In this document: in pieces, positions 54,865 through 64,000 of the stretch
Numbering within the stretch: the stretch's first letter is position 1
Layout: each line of letters begins with the position of its first letter
Assembly: GCA_031216915.1 (NCBI GenBank)
Contig: CM062297.1
Location: 541,344,971-541,408,970, forward strand
Length of the DNA stretch: 64,000 nucleotides
From: Pictodentalium vernedei
Lineage: Eukaryota > Mollusca > Scaphopoda > Dentaliida > Dentaliidae
Reading direction: 5' to 3'
The notes under the pieces: model-generated
Seen by the model: the letters and a program-made list of their open reading frames with translations, nothing else
Databases searched by the model: none
What the model was told of the DNA's origin: nothing
Program-made: the position numbers and the translations under genes

Positions 54865-57528
54865 AAATGTGATTTCCCATAGGGTTTCTATAGTAACTAT
54901 AAACTGCAATTGCAGACATGTTTTTTGCAACCTGAACAACATTAAATGAGGACCGATGGGAGAGGGTTTCCCAGTCATCAACCATGTGAAGTTTCCAAAA
55001 TATTAGCCTTGTGGTTTCAGAGGAGAAGATTTTTCAAAATCCACCAATCATGGTGGCCATGTTTTCCATCCGACCTGATCCAACAGGAACAAAATGACGA
55101 TCATTTGTAGACCATTCCTGCCATGTTTGGTTCACATCGGCTCAGTAGTTCCAGAGAAGAAGATGAAAATGTGATTTCCCATAGGGTTTCCATGGTAACT
55201 AAGGGCCACAACTGCAGCCATGTTTGCAACCCAATCAACATTAAATGAGGATCATTGGTAGAGGGTATCCCAGTCACCAAGCATGTGAAGTTTCAAAAAC
55301 ATTTGGCCTTGTAGTTTCAGAGGAGAAGATTTTTGAAAATCCACCATTTTTTGATTTCTAGAAATCTAGTTTTTTAAGCACCAATGAAATCAGCTTGCAT
55401 ATAGAGTTGGTAGGTTTTTAAGGCTATACTAAGTGCATAACTGATAGAAAATTGTGTCTAACAACTCCTCCGACTGTGCTCTTTCACACCGGCATGAAAG
55501 GTATATTGTTAAAAGTCGGAGTCGGGGTGGGCTTGCTATCAGGCAGGGAGGTGGGCAGACAGACAGACTGCATTTCATATTATTCCAGCCATAATTGCTG
55601 GAAATCCATATCTACTTCTCTGAAACCACGTGTGCAGGGTTAAGTTAGAAATCAACAGTATCATAGCAATACTGTTTAGCAAATAGTGCCAGCCCAGTAC
55701 ACATTTATTAATTCTGTTACAATAAAAATCAGGACAGGAAGGTTGAAGAATATTTTGAAAATTACAGTTTTTTCAGACAGTACTCTCTTACAAATAGCTT
55801 TGGATAAGTAAAGAGTTAAACAAAGCACAGCATTCTATTCAAATGATTTGTCATTATGTCTATCTTAAATGATAAAATCAAAGCAATAATTGACTGGAGA
55901 ATATAAATGATAGTATACAAATAAATAACACTTCTTGGTTTTCCAAACACCTGTCATCAATCACAGCTTGACAGCTTCTGATAAGAGACTTGGAGTAATT
56001 TTAACATATAGCAGCAAAGTTGTTTCACTTATATCCCTACATAAAGCTATACACAATACTTTGTCATTTTCCCAGTTTTCAGTGGAGAAAACTGGAACCA
56101 ACCCTTACCAGATTCTCAAACAAATGAGTATTTTGCTGACAGAACCGATCTTCATGTAGCCAGGAGAGGATGCATTGGGTTAAGCATTAGAATATAGCCT
56201 ACAAAAGCAAATATTCACAAGTTTTGATACAAACAGATATGCAAATTGTTTTCAGAACTAACAGAGAAACACAAGCCAAACTTGTCAAATTTTGTAACAA
56301 ATCACCACTTTTCGATAGTACTACTGTATGTGGAGAGTGTATTATCATTAAATCACCCAGAGTGGAAATTCCACCCAAGCAATAACTGCAAATTTGTTGC
56401 AAAGCATAACAATCACAAGCAAAGTTCCAGCCAACGGACCTCTGGGTTAAACCCAGAGGTCCATTGGCTGAAATACTGCTTGTGTTTTTTTGTCCATATG
56501 TACATAATTTGAAACTGATAATTTAGGTGATTAATCCACTACACAAGTGATTTAATTACAATCCACTCTCCATGTACTGTACTATTCATGCTACCCTGCC
56601 GGCCTATGGTCATAATATATAATAGCAAAGTTGTTCTTCTTACAATGGGTGTCCCAGTCATCAATCAAGTGAAGTTTCAAAACATTTGGCCTTGTAGTTT
56701 CAGAGAAGATTTTTCAAAATCGACCAATCTGAATCAAAGAATGCCTCTGGCGGCCACGTTTTCCATCCTCTCATTGACCATTTCTACCAAGTTTGGTTCA
56801 CATCGGCTCAGTAGTTCCAGAGAAGATGATGACAATGTGATTTCCAATAGGGTTTCTAAGGTAACTATAAGCCACAATTGTGACCATGTTTGCATTAATT
56901 GAGGCTCGTTGGTAGATGGTGTCCCAATCATCAATCACATGAAGTTTCAAAACATTTGGCTTTGTGGTTTCAGAGAAGATTTTTCAAAATTCACCAATCA
57001 GAATCAGAGAATGCCTCTGGCTACCATGTTTTCCAACTAATGGGAACAAAATGAGGTTCCTTTGTAGAGGACCTCCCATAAACTATTCCTACCAAGTTTC
57101 GTTCACATCAGCACAGTAGTTGCAGAGAAGAAGAAAACAATGTGATTTCCCATAGAGTTTCCATAGTAACTATAAGCTGCAATTGCAGCCATGTTTGTAC
57201 CCCGATCAACATTAAATGAGGATTTTTGGTAGAGAGTGTCCCAAGCATCAATCGTGAAGTTTCAAAACATTTGGCCTTTTGATTTCAGAGGTGATTTTTG
57301 AAAATCCACCAACCAGAATCAAAGAATGCCTCTGGCGGCCATGTTTTTCAACCGACAGGAACAAAATGAGGACTGTTTGTAGAGGAGCTCACATAGTCCA
57401 TTTCTGCAAAGTTTGGTTCACATTTGCTCAGCGGTTCCAGAAAAGAAAATGAAAATGTAAAAGGTTTATGGATGACAGACACAAAGTGATGGCAAAAGTG
57501 CACATGATCCTTTGGGCCAGGTGAGCTA
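54865..57528 (+). mobile_element. Family K-type 3' portion with an unrelated interior
   Basis: 54865-55345 and 56640-57528 consist of the 325-360-bp K units ('catagggtttctatagtaac', 'agagaagaagatgaaaatg'). The right part ends with a hairpin and CAGGTGAGCTA, then an A-run. 55346-56640 does not match and has no recognisable gene. It contains a near-perfect hairpin at about 56433-56473 (stem with 'ggacctctgggtt'). Confidence 0.6.
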
Positions 57529-58811
57529 AAAATAGGAGAAACCGAAGACAACATGGAATGAGCACCTAAACAATGAATTCAACTCACAAGATAATAATTC
57601 TTTGGCCTTACACTGATTTGTCGTGGTCCTCTAACTCTTTACCTCCCTTGATGTGCTTCTCCAACGTTACTGTAACACAGGCAACATTGGAGAGACACAT
57701 CAAGGGAGTTAACTGAATTGAACAATGAATTTTACAGACTGAAAACGTGTCCGTGGCAACCATGCGACAATCATGTTGCGTAACAATCATCTGCCACTGA
57801 AAAAAATATTTATTTTTGGTTTTTCTCCATGTTATTCTCCTAGTGCGTTGTGATGTTTGCATCATGAAAACAAACTGCAGACTACTGACTAAACACAAGA
57901 GTACTTATTCTTTAACATTATGTACCCAATGCAATGTTGTGTTATCGAAAGCCAGTGACATCGATCAGCTGGGAAACATCCCTGCCACTATCAAAAACAA
58001 AATGTGCCCAATTATTCTGTTAATTGAGCTCATTAGTGTTAACTCTGCTTTTCCAAACACTTCTGAAATGGACAGGAACTGCATTCTTTGAGCAGTGTCA
58101 TGTTATAGTCATTCCAGGAGGCCATGGGGAATGATTTCTCGACATGATGATATATTGATTTGTGTTATTTCTGATGATATTACTCACAATATTTTTTTAT
58201 AACCGTCTATACCTGATTAACCGAGAAACGACCTAGTACTATCTCCATAAAAAATTGTTACTGTATGCAGTGCTGTATGGAGACAAGTTCAAATAACTAC
58301 CCCATGAACAATATTAAGGCACGTGCAGTGCAACCACTGTCAGCACATTCAAAGGAACCGACACAAAACGCAGTTAACTTTCACGTCTACTGTGATCTCA
58401 AAGTCTGTGTCAGTTATCTCATTATTAGTGCTGTTGACTTTACTCTGTGAACAGATCATCTGACAATCATAATTGTTTTCACTCTTCCTCAGTGGGCCTT
58501 GCATCAGACTTTTGTTACTATGTAATGTTTTTATAGGAAATAACACATGTTCCGACTAGTCAACGTGGAAATCTAGAGTTGATGTTGGGCTATAACAGCA
58601 CCGACAATGACTAGTCAACTAATTATTTCAACACTACTAGGAAATCAAATTTAAAACGTAGTGACAGAGCTACAAGGGAGTAAATTACAAAACTTTTGGC
58701 TTTGTTTTCATTGTCTTCTGTTTGTTTACATTTCAGTCTAGGTCATCTGGCCTCAAAAAGCAACAATAAACATTGCTGTCTAAAATTAAATAATGAGAAA
58801 GATTGTCTTCA
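57529..58811. other. No gene recognised; inverted repeat about 57642-57712
   Basis: Lower-copy-looking sequence. An inverted repeat has arms around 'ctcccttgatgtgc' and its inverse 'cacatcaagggag'. Open frames at 57608-57898 and 57816-58091 lack recognisable domains. Confidence 0.5.
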
Positions 58812-59830
58812 CATTACACACTGTTATTATATGGAGACTGCATAGCTGCCATATTACTTGCAAGGTATCATGAATCCTGTTTGAATGTCTTAGAATTACA
58901 TGACTGTTTTTCAATGAAAATCATGTGATATGCGCATGTTCGTCAGCCTTGGAACCCAGGTTCAGTAAAAAATGCAGACAGTGTTGTCCATTCCCCAAAT
59001 GCAACCCCGTCGCTGCATCGTAAAGTGTTTTGAATGCCTAGCTCTGTTCTTGGATACTTAAAGCATATTTGGCCATGAGTTACTCACCGGAAATATTATT
59101 TTAGTATCAGTTCTGGTACGAATACGGTTGCAGACTTCCAAGGACAATTGATGCCTGCTGTCAACTCTGTGAGACGAGCGCATATATTTTTTGTGTTCTT
59201 TGATTCACAACCTTCATTTTGATGTATAATTTGCATATATTTGATTTGAATTTATGGAATATAAGGGCCAGAGGTGGGAATTTCAAAGTAAACAAATTTC
59301 CTTTACTTATATAGCACCTTAAGGTGCTAAATAAGTAAGGGAAATTTGTTTAATTTGAAATTCCCACCTCTGATATTCCATAAATTCATAAACACAAATT
59401 ATACGGCAAAATGAAGGTTGTGATGTATTGAATACAAAAAATATGTGAAATCACCTCACAGAGTTGAAGACAGGCACCAATGATTCCTGGAAGTCTGCTA
59501 CTGTATATTCCTACCAGAACTGATAATAAAATAATATTTCAGGAAAACAACTCGTGGCCAAGTGTGCTTCAGATATCCAAAAACAAAGCTAGGCATTCAA
59601 AACACTTTACGATGCAGCGACAGCACTGCATTTGGGGAAAGGACAACACTGTCTGCATTTTTACTGAAGCTGGGTTCCATGGCCAGTGGACATGCACAAA
59701 AATGTGGATCCACAAATTTTCATAAAAAAAACAATCGCATCATTCTAAGAAATTCAATCAGGTGTCATGATACCTTGCAAATAATATGGCAACTTTACAG
59801 ACAGAATATAATAATAGTGTTTATTTAATG
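58812..59830. repeat. 1-kb palindrome (foldback), no spacer
   Basis: The left arm 58812-59320 is mirrored by 59321-59830, with the centre exactly at AGCACCTT/AAGGTGCT. The inner 150 bp of each arm are nearly identical; the outer parts are about 75-80 percent by eye ('gcaaggtatcatga' near 58860 matches its inverse near 59770). A single-arm copy lies at 60735-61080. No coding sequence recognised. Confidence 0.88.
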
Positions 59831-60461
59831 ATCAGGCATCAATTCACGCTGAAAAATTAAGTCATATTCCCCTGTCGGTCGGCAAAACGAAATATCAAAA
59901 TGATATTTAGAAATCGATATTTCATCGTAGGTTCAGATGACGAATCACATGTACTTTAAACGAGTCAGCACATCAGTAATGAATTCCAGAGTCCCAAATA
60001 CAAACGAATTCGAATAATTGATAGTGACAGTGACTAAATCAATTCATTAAATCAGCGGTTTCAAAGTTTGACTTTCTCATTCACCTTCCAGCGAAAAGCC
60101 GAAATCACTTTCAAATTTCTTCAGTTCAACTTCACACGTCTTCAGTGCATTGAGTTCAAAAAAAATAAAATGACGTGTCTTGTTATTGAAAATAAGAAAG
60201 TGGTGTTTTTTGTTATTGTTCTATTTCTTCGAAACACATTGCGATTATTTCAATTCGCCAGCCTTGGTAAATCGTAAAGTTAGGGGAGAAATAAGACGGG
60301 ACTACTTTTTGTGCGGATATTCACACATTCCAATGGTTGGAGTTTGGTTGTTGTAATTTTTGTATGGACGCCGGTTCGGCACATAAATTTTGCGCCTTAA
60401 TGGCAAATAAAGGCCACAAATTGGAGAGTTTGTAGTCGTAGAGCATTAAATAAGAAGAAAA
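59831..60461. other. No gene recognised
   Basis: Anonymous sequence with a short direct and inverted 'gatatt' cluster near 59890-59925. No supported feature. Confidence 0.45.
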
Positions 60462-60613
60462 TTCACGAAAATTTGATGAATACCGAAAATATCTCGTTCG
60501 TGGCTACAAGAAATATGAGGATCTTCACTCGCGACTGCGTCGCTCGTGAAGATCCTCATATTTCTTTGTAGCCACTCACGAGATATTTTCGGTATTCATC
60601 AAATTTTCGTGAA
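60462..60613. repeat. 152-bp hairpin with about 74-bp arms
   Basis: Arms beginning TTCACGAAAATTTGATGAAT pair along almost their whole length, with about three mismatches, one single-base bulge and a minimal loop. Could be a MITE, or a hairpin RNA source if transcribed. Confidence 0.88.
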
Positions 60614-60734
60614 TATCCTCTATGTAGTGTGAAGGCTATCTGTCTCATTATTTCATTTTAGACGGCATTGTTTATTCGGCCCTAATGACCTTTGACCTAA
60701 ATGTAAACAAATCAAAAACAAAACAAAGCGGAGA

Positions 60735-61080
60735 TGTTTTGGAATTTACCACCCACGCAGCTATGTCACTGCATTCTGAAGAATTTTGATTTCCTAGCTT
60801 TGTTCTTAGGTATCTGGAGTACACATGGCTGTGAGTTGTTCTCATGATTGACGTGAAATATTTTTTTATCATCAGTTCTGGTACGAATATGGTAGCAGAC
60901 TTCCAGGAACCATTGGTGCCTGCTGTCAACTCGTTGAGTTGACTGCATATATTTTTTGTGTTCTATATCACAGCCTTGATTTTGATGAATAATTTGTGTA
61001 TATTTAATTTGAATTTATGGAATATCAGAGGGGGGAATGTCAAAGTAAACAATTTTTCTTACTTATATAGCACCCTCAGG
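60735..61080 (+). repeat. Single-arm copy of the 1-kb palindrome
   Basis: Matches the inner two-thirds of the left arm (58985-59320), including 'atcagttctggtacgaata' and 'cttatatagcacc'. It ends at the position corresponding to the palindrome centre. Confidence 0.8.
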
Positions 61081-61573
61081 GGATGTCCAACCTAACGTTG
61101 GTCAAATTTCAGGTAATTTTCTCCAAAGTACAGAAAGAGTCAGAAAAGAATGACCCCCAATAAATAAATTATATATCAATATTTTTGGAATGAAACATAG
61201 ATTTTGTGAAAACTAATATTTGCCATGGAACTGTTACCATGTAGCAGAAAGCACTGCCTGAAAGTCTGCTATGGCTTAAGTAAGAGACCAGATTTTATAC
61301 AATAAAATACCTTAAATTTACTGAATAGTTAAAGTCTGCAATCCGTCTATTATAGAGTCGGAGAAATCTTTTGCATGAGATCTGTGTTAAATTGGTAAGA
61401 AAAAGATAAGATTGATACACCAAAAAGGGAAAACCACCAAACTTCCTCATTTGGTTTTATCTGTGACCATTTCTTGGGTTGCATGAGCAAGGACAGCTGC
61501 CAAGAGTGCCATGTGAATGCTCAAGTATGGCAGAAACAATAAAAATGACCTGCCCTACATGCAGAATACTTAC
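61081..61573. other. No gene recognised; possible intron
   Basis: Anonymous sequence. If the minus-strand exon at 61574-61734 is real, this is its downstream intron. Confidence 0.4.
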
Positions 61574-61734
61574 ATCAATCAGCTTCTTTAAGTTAGAAAG
61601 CATGGATTCTAATCCATTTGTGAACATGGTTTGGTATGCTTCATTTGTTTTGAAACTATCGCCCTCCTGTAGTTGCTGTTTGGGGAGGCTTGACTGTTGC
61701 TTACTCATGGGATTTAAGAACATTAATAACTGTT
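61574..61734 (-). CDS. Possible host-gene internal exon (unidentified)
   Basis: A minus-strand open segment of about 54 codons without repeat character, containing 'MSKQQSSLPKQQLQEGDS' and 'TNGLESMLSNLKKLID'. It ends precisely at a strong splice donor (GAT followed by GTAAGT, plus-strand 61574/61573). A possible acceptor AG lies just before 61734, but its pyrimidine tract is weak. The composition (charged, amphipathic, no low complexity) looks like real protein, but I do not recognise the family and no neighbouring exons were identified. It could be a chance open frame. Confidence 0.3.
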
Positions 61735-62700
61735 CTGCTTACCAATACCAATTTTATAGGCAGAGAATTACTAGCCTGAACAGTATTGCATTATGTTGGT
61801 TATGAAATCCATTTATCTAAAAACTTACGAGACACTGTGGTATCATTTTGGTAATTCATGTGATTTTTGTCCGCCAGGAGGCAACATGCTATTTCTGTCA
61901 ACAAATTGTCAATGCACATTGATTTTTGCACCCTTTTGGTGCCAATTGTGATCAAAATCAACGTTGATCCATCTTACACACAATGCGGTTGTGCGAGGAA
62001 GAAATTTAAATTTACAATGGTACTAAATTTTGCTATATTTGGTGAACAGTAAAAGAACTTTCCAAAAATTCTCCTTGACATTGGTCTTCTTTTTCGATTA
62101 GCAGACTTCACCAAGCCTTCTTTACGTCACAAATATAGTTCGGCTACAGTCAAATTATTTTTTCGTAAATATACAATTGTGAGGACTGCAATGTATGTTG
62201 ATGTGAATATATTTTTGTTTTCAAATATAATTTTCGAGTTTTATGTTTTGATCATCGACAACAACCAAATAATAAAAGTTTGAATCGGTGGTGTATTAAT
62301 CCCTTGGAGAAACTTGATACTTTCTACAGTATTCAAACTCAACATTGCCAATAAGGACTGTATCCTGCCATTATCACACTGTCATTTGAATATTTTCCTA
62401 TGAATGTATCGTGTGTTATTCATTACATTGTATCTCAGATTCGAAAACAGCAGTGAAATGTCTTCAGATTTCAGATCTTAGGAAATCAAGTTGTTTCCCA
62501 ATTTGGCCCTCAAACCACGTGATCATAACAACAAGCAGGTCATCGAACACAATCTATAGTTTGTTGTTATCCATTTTCCTCTGAGCGTTTTCATGTCAGT
62601 GATAAAATGATAAATATGCTTTCTCCGAGTATGGAGTGTGGAGTTTTTTATGTACAACTCAGACATTTGAATTACTGATCTATTGCTTATTAGTCTTGTT
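61735..62700. other. No gene recognised
   Basis: Anonymous AT-rich sequence with no supported feature. Confidence 0.45.
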
Positions 62701-62710
62701 GGTTACTTAT

Positions 62711-64000
62711 GCGGCTGGCCTGAAGTGCTCACCTTGAACAGAACACGATATAAACCGAGTCCAAGAATGAGTCTACATTAAGCAATCCATCTCCATAGGA
62801 TACATTGTCAATCCTTGAGCCCCCCCCCCCCCCCCCCCCCCCCCCAGGAGTGACAAAAATAGTCCGAGCATCATGCCTTTTCTTCAGTTGATCATAATGT
62901 AAAATGTGGAGCTCCCCTATTAAGCCCCTTTATACAACCTTCATGGATTAATCTAAGTTACACAATACAAAATTTCTAATTCTTCAGCTACATTGCCAAT
63001 TCTGGCTTCCATGGAGAACCCAAATATTAACCCAGGCTCTCAACTTGAACAAAGTTTAATCTGACCTCCCTAGAGATGTTGTGTACCAAATATGAAAGCA
63101 TTCTGACTGTTGGATCTGAAGAAGAATCTTTTTAAGGAAATTTCTTCATATTGCATTAAGTTAAAATTTGGGCTACAACAGCGAGCCCAAATATTAACCT
63201 ATGGACCCGATTTGAACGAACTTGAATCTGACCCCTCTAGAGATGTTGTATACCAAATATGAAAGCATTCTGTCTACTGGATCTGAAGAAGAAGATTTTT
63301 AAAGAAATTTTCTCATATTGCACTAAGTTAAAATTCGGTCTACCATAGGGAGCCCAAATATTAACCCAGGGAACCAATTTGAACAAACTTGAATCTGACT
63401 CCCCTAGATGCTGTAAACCAAATGAAAGGATTCTGACAGGTGAATCTGAAGAAGAAGATTTTTGAAGAGATTCCCTCATATTGTACCAAGTTAAATTTCA
63501 GGTTCCCATATGGAGCCCAAATATTAACCTAGGCACTCAAATTGAACAGACTTGAAACTGACCCCCCCTAGAGATGTTCTATACAAATATGAAAGCATTC
63601 CGACTGGTGGATCTGAAGAAGGAGATTTTTTAAGAAATTTCCTCATATTGCACTATGTTCAAATTTGGGCTACTATAGTGAGCAAAAATATATACCTAGA
63701 GATGCGATTTGAACAAACTTGAATCTGACCCCCCTAGAGATGTTGTATACCAAATATGAAAGCATTCTGACTGGTGGATCTGAAGAAGAAGATTTTTAAA
63801 AAGTATCCCCCATATTGAACGAAGTTAAAATTTGGGCTTCCGTAGGAAGCCCATATATTAACATAGGGACTTGGTTTGAACAAGCTTGAATCTGACCCTC
63901 ATAACAATGATGTATACCAAACATTAAAAGATTCTGAATGGTGGCTCTGAAGAAGACGATTTTTAAAGAATATTCCCCATACTGCCCTAAGTTAAAAATT
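62711..64000 (+). mobile_element. Family K element, 5' part (cut by window end)
   Basis: Starts GGCCTGAAGTGCTCACCTTG, like 52388, and runs parallel to 52388-53400 with units of about 170 bp ('taccaaatatgaaagcattc', 'gaagaagaagattttt'). A run of 26 C (62820-62845) replaces a short 'gactccctcatgag' stretch of the other copy. Confidence 0.75.

Noticed and set aside
32230-58640. Ends of a single hAT element marked by 'tagtgttgaaat' and its inverse
   Set aside because: The two similar stretches (about 32233-32320 and 58555-58640) are 26 kb apart with many unrelated elements between them. No target duplication was seen.
1-64000. CRISPR array or bacterial defence system suggested by regular repeats
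   Set aside because: Repeat units are 150-340 bp with no short direct repeats separated by unique spacers. The transposon content is eukaryotic.

Overview
The window is repeat-dominated nuclear DNA from an animal, most likely a marine invertebrate. A lophotrochozoan such as a bivalve is my best guess, but the sequence alone does not prove it. Supports for an animal are an LTR-retrotransposon primer-binding site matching metazoan initiator tRNA-Met, a tRNA-derived SINE with A/B boxes, CR1/L2-like LINE fragments, a DIRS element, hAT and TTAA-type DNA transposons, and many short non-autonomous elements with tandem-repeat cores resembling the mollusc pearl / Helentron-associated (HINE) type. No complete host gene is visible. 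The only host-gene candidate is one possible 161-bp exon near 61.6 kb on the minus strand.

Layout. 1-22.8 kb: remains of a tandem satellite (here 'A', about 340-bp monomers alternating in two types) split repeatedly by insertions. These are three elements of family H (1-930, 2605-4857, 5204-7030), a DIRS retrotransposon (8461-14595), two copies of family P with a 153-bp tandem core in opposite orientation (14699-17514 and 18106-20372), a rearranged family D cluster (21095-22022) and two SINEs. 22.8-31.6 kb: a family E element holding a 231-bp MITE, a non-autonomous hAT with 8-bp target duplication (23941-25065), a decayed hAT transposase (25683-27690, minus) hit by a SINE, a LINE fragment (29080-30290, minus) and another H copy. 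31.6-37.8 kb: mostly anonymous DNA with homopolymer C tracts, a family F element and TTAA-flanked MITEs. 37.9-42.4 kb: a young Ty1/copia element (247-bp LTRs, 5-bp duplication) nested in a family D copy. 42.4-57.5 kb: further tandem-core families, a LINE C-terminal fragment and a lone DIRS terminal repeat. 57.5-62.7 kb: lower-repeat DNA with a 1-kb palindrome, a half-copy of it and a 152-bp hairpin. 62.7-64 kb: family K again.

The main theme is that at least eight repeat families of unrelated internal sequence share one terminal plan: a short 5' hairpin, a roughly 10-17-bp subterminal inverted repeat, a tandemly repeated core, a short ACGG/ACAG-rich tract, then a 3' hairpin containing the matching inverted repeat, abutting an A-run. 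Four such insertions lie at the same position of the A satellite. No autonomous partner (Rep-helicase) is visible in the window. All alignments and identities here were judged by eye.
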